Below the pieces are notes generated by a model. The model worked only from the letters and a program-made list of their open reading frames with translations, was not told the origin of the DNA and ran no database searches. Below are positions 8,642 to 17,685 of a stretch of DNA of 39,482 nt, piece by piece. The stretch's first letter is position 1. Every line of letters starts with the position of its first letter. This DNA comes from Planctomycetia bacterium (GTDB lineage: Bacteria > Planctomycetota > Planctomycetia > Pirellulales > Thermoguttaceae), in assembly GCA_030527205.1 (NCBI GenBank), contig JAUNBG010000030.1, forward strand, positions 1 to 39,482, in the 5' to 3' direction. A program made the position numbers and the translations under genes.

Positions 8642-10048
8642 TCAACGATTTTGCTTGGCCCACCATTTTCGAAAGGAACCTTCTTTTTGCGGTTGAGGAA
8701 TAACTCGACCGCGGGTCCAGCGACCGAGAAGCCAAGGATGATACGGTAAAAACGGAGCCAATTTAACTCCCAATTTAACGCCGGACATCAGCAGTTTATA
8801 GCGAAACGGACTTCGCATGGCAAAGGCGAAAATATTCCAAGTCAAACGATCGAGAATCGAGTTTGCAGGCGACTTTTGGCGAATCGCTTCTTTTCGTAAC
8901 CGAGTCAACTGATGAGCCAAATCAACTTTAACCGGACAGATTTGCGAACAGAATCCGCAAAGCGACGACGCAAAAGGAAGTTTTCCTGCCGTTTCAACGC
9001 CAAGCAATTGAGGCGTTAGAACCGCCCCGAGCGGACCAGGATAAACCCAACCGTATGCCCAACCGCCAACCTGTCGATAAACAGGACAAACGGCCATACA
9101 AACGCCGCAGCGAATACAATGAAGAACCTTGCGATGTTTCGGTTGAGCCAAAGCTTTGGTTCGACCGTTATCAACGAGAATGAGATACATCGTTCGGCCT
9201 TCCGTTGGTCCGTTGAACAGATGAGTATAGGATGTCAATTTTTGTCCGGTTGCCATTCGAGGCAGCATATTGAGAAAAAGAGGAAGATAATCGATTTTCG
9301 GAATAAGTTTCTCTATTCCCATTAAAGCGACATGAATTTTTGGCGCCGTTGTTGAGAGGCCGATATTCCCTTCATTTTCGACCAGACAAAGCGAACCGGA
9401 ATCAGCAATTCCGAAATTAACGCCAGACATTCCCATATCAGCCTGAACGAATTCTTCGCGAAGTTTTTGTCGCGCAATCATCGTTAAATGTTCCGGCTCT
9501 GTCGAATAGGGAACGCCGATTTTCTCTTGAAAAAGTTGACCTATCTCTTGAGCGTTTAAATGAGTTGCCGGCGTTACAATATGAGTCGGTCGTTCTCCGG
9601 TCAGTTGAACAATATATTCGCCGAGATCCGTTTCGAGCGCTTGAATTCCTGCGGCTTCAAACGCATGATTGAGTCCGATTTCTTCCGAAACCATTGACTT
9701 TCCTTTAACAACTCGTTTGACTTGATTCTTTTGAGCAATTTGAAGAACGAGATCATTTGCTTCTTGAGCGTCTTTAGCCCAAAGAACATGAACTCCTTTG
9801 CGTTCTAACTGATCGACGAATTGAATGAGCAGTTCATCGAGATGAGTTATCGTATACGCTTTGACGTCATGAGCAATTTGGCGCCATTGAGACCAATTTT
9901 CAATTTGATTCCAGCAGAGATCAAGGCTGACTTTATAGCTTCGTTCCATACAGATTTCCGAAGCTTTTGAACCTTGCGGCTCAACGAGTCCTTTGGTTTT
10001 TTCCGCAAGAAAAGCGGCTCCTGAGGTCGCAGATGAAGAAGCGTTCAT
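8642..10048 (-). CDS. lutB: LutB-type iron-sulfur protein (lactate utilisation)
   Basis: LutB is the LUD-domain, Fe-S cluster subunit of the LutABC L-lactate oxidation complex. The N-terminal two thirds hold the LUD domain, with VVKGKSMVSEEIGLNHAFEA and GVNFGIADSGSLCLVENEGN as recognisable blocks. Two cluster motifs follow: C311-xx-C314-xx-C317-xxx-C321-P, and C364-xx-C367-xxx-C371-P, consistent with two [4Fe-4S] clusters, although the second motif's fourth ligand was not located separately. Length (468 aa) fits the family. I chose the ATG at 10048 because GGAGG stands seven bases upstream; an upstream ATG at 10084 has no such site. No LutA or LutC gene is next to it, so its partners must be elsewhere or it serves another redox reaction. 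Confidence 0.85.
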   Translation of the reverse strand: MNASSSATSGAAFLAEKTKGLVEPQGSKASEICMERSYKVSLDLCWNQIENWSQWRQIAHDVKAYTITHLDELLIQFVDQLERKGVHVLWAKDAQEANDLVLQIAQKNQVKRVVKGKSMVSEEIGLNHAFEAAGIQALETDLGEYIVQLTGERPTHIVTPATHLNAQEIGQLFQEKIGVPYSTEPEHLTMIARQKLREEFVQADMGMSGVNFGIADSGSLCLVENEGNIGLSTTAPKIHVALMGIEKLIPKIDYLPLFLNMLPRMATGQKLTSYTHLFNGPTEGRTMYLILVDNGRTKALAQPKHRKVLHCIRCGVCMAVCPVYRQVGGWAYGWVYPGPLGAVLTPQLLGVETAGKLPFASSLCGFCSQICPVKVDLAHQLTRLRKEAIRQKSPANSILDRLTWNIFAFAMRSPFRYKLLMSGVKLGVKLAPFLPYHPWLLGRWTRGRVIPQPQKEGSFRKWWAKQNR

Positions 10049-10730
10049 GATTTCCTCCGATAAAAGAACGGTCATTATATTCAACGATTGTTGTCAAACA
10101 TATCAAATTTCGTCGAGCAAATCGAACTCGACAACTTTTGGATTTGTGATTTCCATTAAAACTTCATCGAGTTATTTTCTCATTTTTCTTTCTCTTTGTC
10201 AATTACTGCAAACAATTCAATCGCGACTTTTTGTCATTTCCTGTAAAAAGATCAGAATCAAACTTTCACAGCGGATAAAAAGTAATCTTTGAATGTAACT
10301 AGAACACTCAACTCGTTTGATTAACCCCAGCGATCATTTGCGTAACCCCAGCGATCAATGGGAGCGGCGAGCGGTCAACGGGACGGCTTCCGCCCGGATT
10401 GTAACGTCTGGAATGCAACGCTTGGAATGGAACGCCCTGATGTTGACGCAATGCTGGCGCGGTTGCCCCTTGGAGACAAATCGTTCGATTATCTCAAACG
10501 TCATTGTTCAGAAACAGCGAAGCATTTTGATTTTCGTCCCGCATAAAATCAAAGTTGAACTCCCTTGTAAAACGAAATGACGGTCAAGAGTTGAACTCCC
10601 ATTCGCCCCCTGGAGACGAAAAGCAACTCGAAAAAAGAGACGCAAGTCAATTTTTTTCGAGAAAAGGACATTCGAAAAAACATCATTTTTCGAACAACCC
10701 AAAAAGAAAAAATGAAATGAAAGGAAAAAA
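10049..10730. other. Intergenic region between divergent lutB and the FAS1 gene
   Basis: Bases 10049-10313 are AT-rich and should contain the lutB promoter; I could not assign -35/-10 boxes with confidence. Bases 10314-10665 are a diverged copy of the dispersed repeat. The last 65 bases are A-rich and end in the ribosome binding site AAAGGA of the FAS1 gene. Confidence 0.6.
10314..10665 (+). repeat. Diverged copy of the ~309-bp dispersed structured repeat
   Basis: This region aligns over its full length with the tandem copies at 28286-28892, sharing GATTAACCCCAGCGA at the left, CAGAAACAGCGAAGCATTTT in the middle and the CTCGAAAAAA...TTTTTTTCGAG hairpin at the right (10627-10661). The left third has diverged and GTAACCCCAGCGATCA is duplicated. 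Short open frames cross it in several frames on both strands, but none has coding support. Confidence 0.85.
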
Positions 10731-11549
10731 ATGCAGAAAGCAAACACAATTTCAACCAAAATGATGCTCATTGCGACATTAATTGCATTAACGTCGTTCA
10801 ACTTGAGAGCAGACGAATCTGTTGAAGCGAAAAAAACGACGTCAGAACAGACAACGACATCAGAACAGACAGCTGCGTCAGAACAGACAGCGACATCAGA
10901 GCAGTCTGCGGCGTTAAAAGAGGCAACGCCTTCAGAAAAAGCCGGTTTTGACTCTTTTGAGGCGACGACATTGGAATGCGTTTTGGACGCGCCAGAATGC
11001 AGTATTTTTTCAAAAGCGATCAAAGAATCTGGTTTGGAAGACATTTTGAAAAACGCAACGGAATGTTCAATTTTTGTTCCGACCAATAAAGCGTTTGAAC
11101 AATGGACGCCTAATCAGTTAGATGCTCTTTTTCAATGTCAACCGGCATTGGCGGCTTTGGTCTTGAATCATGTCTGCCCCAAATCTTTATCGCCGAACGA
11201 TTTAATGAAATATTGCAAGATTCTGTCCTGTTGCAATTATGATGCTTGCGAGAAATTCTGTGGAAAAGAAGTCGCAATGCGTTGCAGTGAGTTCTGCCCG
11301 AAAATGCGAAAAGGCGCAGCCAGTCAGAGTCAACAATGCGTCCGAGACGGCAAACCTTGTTTTGATGACGGACAACTTTGCCATTCCATAACAAAATATC
11401 CAACAGCGATTGTTCGTTGCAAAAACGGTTATGTTTATGCCATTGATAAAGTTCAAATTCCGCGGGGTCTGCTCGTCTATCAAGAATTAAAGTCGATTCC
11501 TCCTGAACCAGCTCTCATTATCGAAGAAGTTTCAGCAACGGTTGAATAG
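10731..11549 (+). CDS. Secreted FAS1 (fasciclin-like) protein with cysteine-rich insertion
   Basis: A 272-aa exported protein with a signal peptide (residues 1-27, ending NLRA-DE). Residues 37-60 are four tandem copies of a Thr/Ser/Glu/Gln hexapeptide (TSEQT-type). Residues about 77-245 form a FAS1 domain: SIFSKAIKESGLEDIL, then CSIFVPTNKAFEQW (the usual TVFAPTNEAF block), LNHVCP (the YHVVPG block) and NGYVYAIDKVQIP (the NGVIHVIDKVLLP block). Between the last two blocks, residues 162-230 carry 11 cysteines, and the whole protein has 16, which is unusual for FAS1. FAS1 domains act in adhesion or matrix binding; the role here is unknown. The start has AAAGGA eight bases upstream. A dispersed repeat ends 65 bases before the start. 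Confidence 0.82.
   Translation: MQKANTISTKMMLIATLIALTSFNLRADESVEAKKTTSEQTTTSEQTAASEQTATSEQSAALKEATPSEKAGFDSFEATTLECVLDAPECSIFSKAIKESGLEDILKNATECSIFVPTNKAFEQWTPNQLDALFQCQPALAALVLNHVCPKSLSPNDLMKYCKILSCCNYDACEKFCGKEVAMRCSEFCPKMRKGAASQSQQCVRDGKPCFDDGQLCHSITKYPTAIVRCKNGYVYAIDKVQIPRGLLVYQELKSIPPEPALIIEEVSATVE
10839..10910 (+). repeat. Four 18-bp tandem repeats coding a TSEQT-type linker
   Basis: Four in-frame 18-base units of the form ACRTCAGAACAGACARCK encode the hexapeptide linker of the FAS1 protein. The third base of several codons differs between units, so the array is not brand new, but copy number could still vary between strains. Confidence 0.8.
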
Positions 11550-11925
11550 TTGAATGAATTAAGAAAAGGCGATTTTTCGACTAATTGACTTTTGCTCAAA
11601 AAAACGTTTGTTTCCGACAGTCAATTCAACGTTTTGTGAATGTTATAAAGAGACGTTGGCTGGTTTTTATAAAAAAGTCGGAACAACTCTTTTGAACGGC
11701 TCTGGCCAAACTGATCAAATGCGGACGAGACATCCGCGTTCCAGTTCTGTTTTTTACGCGACGGCGTCAAGATCAGAACGCTTCAATCGAAGCAGCGGAC
11801 TCTCCCTTCTCAGGGGAGTTCCGCCTGGATTGAACGTTTCATTTCTTCAAACGATTTTATCTTCAAACGATTTTAAAGAAATCGGCAAATAAATTGGATT
11901 GATCGCCTCTTTGCCTTCGCCGTTG
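11550..11925. other. Intergenic region between convergent genes
   Basis: It holds a GCGGACGAGACATCCGC palindrome-like block (about 11722-11738), related to the core of the 110-bp repeat, and a long inverted repeat at 11777-11838. No coding sequence is supported. Confidence 0.55.
11777..11838. terminator. Long imperfect inverted repeat, possible bidirectional terminator
   Basis: The outer arms AACGCTTCAATC and GATTGAACGTT flank inner arms GCGGACTCTCCC and GGGGAGTTCCGC around a short TTCTCA loop. It lies between two convergent genes, 230 bases past the FAS1 stop and 90 bases past the stop of the minus-strand gene. There is no clear U-tract, so it may be a mobile palindrome instead. Confidence 0.45.
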
Positions 11926-14751
11926 TTATTTTTTGACCGCTTCATAAGCGTCAAGCATATCAGAAAGAAGCTGCTGAACCTCTTGATCTTCGGTTTCGCT
12001 GGCGTTATAACGATCATACATTTTTATAATATCGGGTCCACGAAGAAGCGAACCATTCTTTTGCAAATTTTGACGAAAAGAATTTAGAATTTGACGACGA
12101 ACAGAAAGATCGAACTGATTTTCGCTAATAAGTTTCATTAAATAATTTTGAGTCTGATTTGTTGCGACAAATTCGGCTAACTCCAAACCTTCATTGAATA
12201 AAAAGGGAGAGGAAATCATTTGGCGAACAAGAATATCAAGATCGGTCGGCTGATATAATTTGTAACGACTTGTTAAGAATTGAATCAGCGTTTGACTCGC
12301 CCATTTTGATTGCTGTTTGCGAAGCTCGACCGGAACTTGCTGCGGATTGGTTTTTTCATAAAGTTTGCGAACCGCCCATTGTCCCGATTCCGAATCATAC
12401 GGAAACGGAAGAACAATCGCATTCGGTTCATTAACGCCGTATTCGTGAGCCCAAAGCGAACGAACCTCTTCTTCATAACCGATTAAAATCGGAATGTCGC
12501 TGGTTCGATAATCTTTTTGAAGAGTTTGCGAAACAACGCGAAGATCGGGCGTCTTGATATAAGAGGTCGCAACAATAAATTCGACATCGGCATTGTTTTG
12601 AGCGATTGATATAATATCGTTGCCCGTAACGGCAGGAATAATCAAAAAGTCTTCCGAAGGAACAAACCCGTTTTCGACCGTTAAATCCAATTGAAATTCC
12701 GGAATAACTTCGTTTGCCAACTGTTCCTGGGCCAATTTGTCTTTATAGGAAGTCAAAGCGTCGCTTAATTTCGGTGTTTGCTTCGGCATTTTCGCTTCGG
12801 CCAATTTGATTCGCTTTTCGTCTTGTTCTTTTAAAAGAGATTTTGTTGCTTCAGACGAATTTTGTCCCGTTTTGTCCGGCGAAAGAGAAGAGAAATCGCG
12901 CGGCGTTTGCGAAATAAAATAGTTTCCGACGCGCATAATGTCTTCGATTTTTGGCATCGCGACAATAATTTTGCGAGTTCCGGACGCAGTTGTCAATTGG
13001 ACGAGCGAATCCCAAACGCGGCTTGATCCGATATAAGATTTTTCCGGATTCCATTGAGCAATCGTTTTTAAGGCGGCATATCGAAGTCGACGATCAGGCC
13101 CCGTTGCGGCTTGAACAACAGCAGACGGCTTGTTCAAACTATAACAAAGCGATTCATCTCCCCATTTTGCCAACAAACAAACGGGAATAATTCCCCCTTT
13201 CAAATGATTCGTCTTAAGAGCAAACTCAAGCGCCGCGTTCAATTGCAATGCGTCGACCGTTGGAAAAAGTTTCAAAAAAGCGTCAAGATCAGGTTCCGAA
13301 TCCAAACCGGAATCATAAATGATCTTTTCCGCAGCGCTAATCATTGCCATTATGAAATCTTTGTTGAAAGCTTCGAGATTTGACGCTTCATTGTCCAAAG
13401 ATTCGGAATTCTCTTGAATGGCAATAGTTTGAAAAGCATAACGGAAAGTCAAAAAGCGATAAGCCGCTTCTTCTGAAAATGTTTGACGAATCGGTTTCTG
13501 GGACTCTTTATCCCAATCCCATAAAGAAATCGTTTGTTCAATCTGGGGCAAAGTTTGAGTTCGATTAAAATAAGTCAACGTTTTTTGACGAAGCTGTTCA
13601 ATGGCTTCGTTTCGAGACGGAATCACAGAACATTGAGAAATGAAAGCCTCTTCAATCGCCGATTTGGCAAAATCGTCGAGCGGTTTGGAATCATAATAAC
13701 GAGCTAAAAGAGCAGGAACAATGTCGACATGCTGGAGAGTTCCGAGCGTTTGGGCAATTTTGGCAAGTTGAGCAGTATTTTCAGTTTGAAGAGCAACAAG
13801 AAGAGCTTCCGTTGCAGAATCGCCTAAGAAAACGAAAAGAGTTTTTGCCTGTTCTGATTCATCGGCTTTTTCGGAAAGCAGCATTTCAAAAATTCGTTGA
13901 ATGGCGACTTCGCCAGCTTTCCGCAGATCAATTAACGCAGCAGCTCGGTCTGGATTGTTTCCGGAAAGAGCAAGATTGATTCCGTTTTGAATGAAAGTTG
14001 GCGATTCCCAATGTTTTCGGGCTTCTTTCATAGCAAGTTCAGCAGCAACAGCGCCTTGCGAACCGATCATTGGATTGGCAACGAGATAAAGAATTCGATT
14101 GGAACCGAGTCGATCAATCATTTGAGCAAATTCTTCCGGCGTTCCTGGCGCGGTCAGAGATTTTTCGACAAGCAGTTTCGCGAATTCAGGACGTCCGGTT
14201 CGAGCGATCATTGCGGCCGCTTCGATGAGTTCAGGAGCCGTTTTCGGTTTTTGAGTTAAAATAATTTCTTCGGCAGAGGTCAAGGTTTTATAAAAGTCTT
14301 CTTCGGTCATTTCCGAAACTTCTTTTTTCTTGACTTCCTCTTCAAAGACAAGAACGCCATTTTTTTGACTGATTGTTATCGGAGAACGTTCCGACTCGCT
14401 TTTGATTTCGGAACTCGCAAAGGGACTCATCATTTCGGAATCATCTTTGGAAAAACGTTCTTTGTTGCTTTCAGAAGAACTTTTCGCCGATTCTGTTGGC
14501 AATGATGTCGATTTTGAATCGTCATCAAATCCCGAGTCATTAAAGTCGTCAAAATCATCAAAGTCAACGGTTTCGACATCAGTTTCCGAATCATCAAAAT
14601 CAGCAAAAGGATTGTCGTTTTGATGAAGTCCGGATCCGTCAACAGAATTCGACGGTTGAAACGAAAATGTCATCAAACCAAAGCAAAACAGAATTGTCAA
14701 AACCCCTGTTCTCCAAGCATTACGGAAACGATTGATTTGGGAATCGAACAT
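11926..14751 (-). CDS. Large exported helical-repeat (HEAT-like) protein
   Basis: A 941-aa protein with an N-terminal hydrophobic segment (residues about 14-31, TGVLTILFCFGLMTFSF) that is a signal peptide or membrane anchor. Residues about 45-110 are a highly acidic Asp/Ser linker (for example DFDDFDDFNDSGFDDDS). The long middle part (about 150-620) is alpha-helical and reads like HEAT/ARM repeats, for example AKTLFVFLGDSATEALLVAL and RLRYAALKTIAQW. Residues about 700-830 (DVEFIVATSYIKTPDLRVVS, then SDIPILIGYEEEVRSLWA) resemble a degenerate receiver-like alpha/beta domain without an obvious phosphate-accepting Asp. Start supported by AAAGG seven bases upstream. Function is unknown; a scaffold role is inference from the repeats. 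Confidence 0.72.
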   Translation of the reverse strand: MFDSQINRFRNAWRTGVLTILFCFGLMTFSFQPSNSVDGSGLHQNDNPFADFDDSETDVETVDFDDFDDFNDSGFDDDSKSTSLPTESAKSSSESNKERFSKDDSEMMSPFASSEIKSESERSPITISQKNGVLVFEEEVKKKEVSEMTEEDFYKTLTSAEEIILTQKPKTAPELIEAAAMIARTGRPEFAKLLVEKSLTAPGTPEEFAQMIDRLGSNRILYLVANPMIGSQGAVAAELAMKEARKHWESPTFIQNGINLALSGNNPDRAAALIDLRKAGEVAIQRIFEMLLSEKADESEQAKTLFVFLGDSATEALLVALQTENTAQLAKIAQTLGTLQHVDIVPALLARYYDSKPLDDFAKSAIEEAFISQCSVIPSRNEAIEQLRQKTLTYFNRTQTLPQIEQTISLWDWDKESQKPIRQTFSEEAAYRFLTFRYAFQTIAIQENSESLDNEASNLEAFNKDFIMAMISAAEKIIYDSGLDSEPDLDAFLKLFPTVDALQLNAALEFALKTNHLKGGIIPVCLLAKWGDESLCYSLNKPSAVVQAATGPDRRLRYAALKTIAQWNPEKSYIGSSRVWDSLVQLTTASGTRKIIVAMPKIEDIMRVGNYFISQTPRDFSSLSPDKTGQNSSEATKSLLKEQDEKRIKLAEAKMPKQTPKLSDALTSYKDKLAQEQLANEVIPEFQLDLTVENGFVPSEDFLIIPAVTGNDIISIAQNNADVEFIVATSYIKTPDLRVVSQTLQKDYRTSDIPILIGYEEEVRSLWAHEYGVNEPNAIVLPFPYDSESGQWAVRKLYEKTNPQQVPVELRKQQSKWASQTLIQFLTSRYKLYQPTDLDILVRQMISSPFLFNEGLELAEFVATNQTQNYLMKLISENQFDLSVRRQILNSFRQNLQKNGSLLRGPDIIKMYDRYNASETEDQEVQQLLSDMLDAYEAVKK

Positions 14752-15338
14752 ATTTTAACCTTTTTCTTCGAAGATTCTAAGGCGAAGATTATCATTTCAG
14801 ATCGCAATGCGATCAAAATATCAAAAACAACGAAAAACTCAGTATGCGCAAACCAATTGAATTTCATGATCATTGTATTCGCAAGGCTGCAAGCGGCGAT
14901 CAGGCGAATGAGGAACGACGAAGCCTGCCCCCCCTGTAACCAATACGGATCCAATATAAAACTCAAATTCGATTGAAATTTCAGCAAGGGACAAATATAA
15001 TAACGTTTAATCCCCCATAATAATTTTAGAATAAAGCAATTTTTTCCGCAAGAGAACTTCGAAGGAATCGTTCATTTTTTTTAAAATAATCAGACTTCTG
15101 ATTCGCTTCAATGAATCAATTATCATAATGATCAAAGACCAAAGAAATCAGATAATCCGATTTCTTGTTTCAATACAATTTTTCCGTCGTCCTGACATTG
15201 GAGATTCTGCTTCTGCCTGGCTCAGTCGGGGACAACAGATTTCGTCTTTGAAAAATTCGTTCGATTCCATTTTCTCTCGCTCTGAAAAAATTTGAGCTTT
15301 CCATTTACAGCAACACAAATCAATAAAATTCAACAAGA

Positions 15339-15450
15339 AAGTTCTAAAAACCCCATTCGGAAGGCGGACGTCTCGTCCGCAAGAACTCGTTTTAACGACT
15401 TCATCCGAAATGCGTTTGTTGTAAAATCTGTTTTTTTTAGAACTTCCTAA
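15339..15450 (+). repeat. 110-bp repeat, copy 1
   Basis: It starts with AAGTTCTAAAAACCCC and ends with TTTTTTAGAACTTCC, so the ends are inverted repeats. The core GCGGACGTCTCGTCCGC is a palindrome. The block ACTTCATCCGAAATGCGTTT is shared with copies 2 and 3. Unlike those, it is not attached to a recognisable gene end. Confidence 0.85.
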
Positions 15451-15646
15451 CAATGTTTTTCCATAAAAAACGCTGACTCAAACCAAACGTTGCCTTCATT
15501 GGATAATTCCCCCTCAAAAAATGGGCCCCCAAATCTTTCCCTCGCAACGATTCATTATCAACGCTCAACTAAATGGACGGGGGGCTTTAATAAAATAGGG
15601 GTTCCATTAAAATGATTGAATTGCATCGATTTTTATGCTCAGGCCT

Positions 15647-15690
15647 ATTGAAAATCCCTGATTTTTGTATTCGCAAGTCCAAAAGCAAAA
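15647..15690 (+). repeat. Partial copy of a degenerate ~85-bp dispersed repeat
   Basis: ATTGAAAATCCCTGATTTTT followed by GTATTCGCAAGTCC matches the left half of the elements at 37015-37100 and 39136-39210. The right half is not recognisable here. Confidence 0.4.
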
Positions 15691-15809
15691 CGGTCGAATT
15701 ACTCAAAGGCAAAGCCTCTTGCCCGTTTCGGCTTCGCTATTCAGTCAGTCGTTTTATTCAAACGGTTCAAAATGGGTCAAAAATCTTTATCAATTTAAGG
15801 GGACAAATA

Positions 15810-17573
15810 ATGAAATGGTCGCAAACGTTAATTCCGACAATGAAGGAAACTCCTGACGGCGCAGAAATTCCGAGTCATATTTTGATGCTTCGCGCCGGTT
15901 TGATTATGCAAGTTATGGCCGGAGCCTATACATATTTGCCATTAGGACTCCGTTCCTTACAAAAAGCAACGCAAATTGTCCGGGAAGAAATGAATAAAAC
16001 CGGCGCGGTCGAACTCTTAATGACCGCTATTTGTCCAACTTCGCTTTATGAACAAACCAATCGAGTTGAAGCGTTTGGGAATGTTTTGATCAAAACAATT
16101 CTGCCTCGCGCCGGAAAAAAAGTTCCTGTCGTCTTTTGCCCGACTCATGAAGAAGAAATAACCGATCTGGTTTCGCGATTCATTTCAAGTTATCGCCAAA
16201 TGCCGTTGACGCTTTATCAAATTCAAACAAAATTCCGAAACGAAGAACGACCCAAATTCGGTATTTTGCGAACCAGCGAATTTCTTATGAAAGACGCTTA
16301 CAGTTTTCATACGAATATTGAATCGTTAAATGAAACTTATAAAAAAATGTATGACGCTTATTGCAAAATAATGAGTCGTTGCGGAGTTCCTTATTTGCCT
16401 GTTGAAGCAGAATCTGGACCGATTGGCGGCGACGCGTCGCATGAATTTATGATTCCGTCTCCCAACGGCGAGGATAAAGTTGTTCATTGCGACGGTTGCA
16501 ATTATGCCGCTAATATAGAAAAAGCAGAAATCGGCGTTCATGAACCAGCGAAAGCAGATCCGTCCATTGCTTTAAAAGAACTCGCTGAACTTTCGACGCC
16601 AGGCGCTCATACGATCGAACAAGTCTGCGCTTTTTTGAAGGCTAAACCGCATAAAGTCGTCAAAACAATGATTTATCTCGCCGATGAAACGCCTGTTGCC
16701 GTTCTTGTTCGCGGCGATCATGACGTTAATGAAAACAAATTGAAACGGGCATTACAAGCGGAAAAAGTCGAACTGGCTGATGAAGCAACCATTCAACTCG
16801 TTACAGGAGCCCCGGTTGGTTTTGCCGGTCCGGTTGGATTGAAGGCCAAAATAATAGCCGATTTCTCTATCGGAGCGGTTGTCAACGCAGTTGTCGGAGC
16901 AAATAAAGCGGAAAAACATTTGGTTAATGCCAATTTGAACCGCGATTTTCAGGTCGATCTCTTCGCCGATCTTCGCAATGCGGAAGCAAACGATCCTTGT
17001 CCTCATTGCGGGCGAAATATGTCAATTCGAAACGCTATTGAAGTCGGGCATGTTTTTAAACTGGGAACAAAATATGCCGAAGCGCTCAACGCTCAATTTC
17101 TTGACTTTGATGAAACCCAAAAGACAATTATTATGGGTTGTTACGGAATCGGTATCAATCGAATTATCGCCGGCTTGGCTGAAACCAGTTTTGACGAGCA
17201 CGGAATTATTTGGCCGGTTGCCTTGGCGCCTTATGAAGTCAATATTTGTCCGATTAAAGTTTCCGATGAAAAAAGCATGCAAGTTGCCGAACAGCTGTAT
17301 CAAGAATTCTTGGACGCGGGAATTGACGTTATATTAGATGACCGCGATCAACGGGCAGGCGTCAAATTCAAAGATTCTGACCTCATCGGTTTTCCGCTTC
17401 GATTAACTATCGGAACGAAAGGTCTTGATGACGGAAAAGTCGAATTAAAATGGCGTTGGGAAAACGAGTCGCAAATGATTCCTATTGATAATGCCGCTCA
17501 AAAAATCGCAGAACTTATTTGCGAGGAACGACAAATTGGCAATCGTTTCAAAACCGCATTCAATCGAACTTAA
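15810..17573 (+). CDS. proS: Prolyl-tRNA synthetase, bacterial type with editing domain
   Basis: It charges tRNA-Pro with proline in the cytoplasm. All class II motifs are visible: motif 1 around PLGLRSLQKATQIVREEMN, motif 2 as FRNEERPKFGILRTSEFLMK, and motif 3 as GCYGIGINRIIAGLAE. Between motifs 2 and 3, residues about 225-395 form the YbaK-like editing insertion (PHKVVKTMIYL, then GAPVGFAGPVGLKAKIIAD) that removes mis-charged Ala-tRNA-Pro, so this is the prokaryote-type, full-length enzyme. The 587-aa length is normal. I placed the start at 15810, where AAGGGG lies about eight bases upstream and the protein begins MKWSQTLIPTMKETP, as in homologues; 66 extra open codons upstream are not conserved in character. 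A 110-bp repeat starts three bases after the stop. Confidence 0.96.
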   Translation: MKWSQTLIPTMKETPDGAEIPSHILMLRAGLIMQVMAGAYTYLPLGLRSLQKATQIVREEMNKTGAVELLMTAICPTSLYEQTNRVEAFGNVLIKTILPRAGKKVPVVFCPTHEEEITDLVSRFISSYRQMPLTLYQIQTKFRNEERPKFGILRTSEFLMKDAYSFHTNIESLNETYKKMYDAYCKIMSRCGVPYLPVEAESGPIGGDASHEFMIPSPNGEDKVVHCDGCNYAANIEKAEIGVHEPAKADPSIALKELAELSTPGAHTIEQVCAFLKAKPHKVVKTMIYLADETPVAVLVRGDHDVNENKLKRALQAEKVELADEATIQLVTGAPVGFAGPVGLKAKIIADFSIGAVVNAVVGANKAEKHLVNANLNRDFQVDLFADLRNAEANDPCPHCGRNMSIRNAIEVGHVFKLGTKYAEALNAQFLDFDETQKTIIMGCYGIGINRIIAGLAETSFDEHGIIWPVALAPYEVNICPIKVSDEKSMQVAEQLYQEFLDAGIDVILDDRDQRAGVKFKDSDLIGFPLRLTIGTKGLDDGKVELKWRWENESQMIPIDNAAQKIAELICEERQIGNRFKTAFNRT

Positions 17574-17575
17574 AT

Positions 17576-17685
17576 GAAGTTCTAACCCCCTTAAGAGCGC
17601 GGACGTCTCGTCCGAAAGAACTCATTTTAACGACTTTATCCGAAATGCGTTTGTTGAAAAAGCTGGGTTTTGAGAACTTCCTTTT
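17576..17685 (+). repeat. 110-bp repeat, copy 2, directly after the proS stop
   Basis: GAAGTTCTAACCCCC opens the copy two bases after the TAA of proS, and TGAGAACTTCC closes it. The core GCGGACGTCTCGTCCG and the block TTTATCCGAAATGCGTTTGT match copy 1; TTGAAAAAGCTG matches copy 3. A folded transcript of it could act as a 3' end or terminator. Confidence 0.87.

Larger units (their letters stand above)
14752..15809. other. Long intergenic region before proS
   Basis: About 1 kb without a supported gene, between divergent genes. It contains one copy of the 110-bp repeat (15339-15450), a partial copy of the 85-bp repeat (15647-15690), and G/C runs at about 15515-15530 and 15575-15582 whose GCCCCC and GGGGGC could pair. 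The part from 14752 to 15338 is plain AT-rich sequence; a 40-codon minus-strand frame near 15270 is not convincing. The proS promoter and leader should lie in the last 200 bases. Confidence 0.55.

Noticed and set aside
10317..10764. Short open frames over the repeat upstream of the FAS1 gene
   Set aside because: Same explanation as for the tandem copies; the frames are not conserved between the diverged copy and the tandem copies.
15148..15453. 101-codon minus-strand frame upstream of proS
   Set aside because: Its first part is read from the 110-bp repeat and the rest has no family resemblance; an inner 40-codon start near 15270 has only a weak ribosome binding site.
15515..15590. Riboswitch or T-box leader for proS
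   Set aside because: GCCCCC and GGGGGC could pair, but there is no specifier loop, T-box sequence or terminator/antiterminator pair, and T-boxes are not typical of planctomycetes.
15612..15809. 66-codon N-terminal extension of ProS
   Set aside because: ProS homologues start at the MKWSQ-type N-terminus, and AAGGGG lies just before the ATG at 15810.
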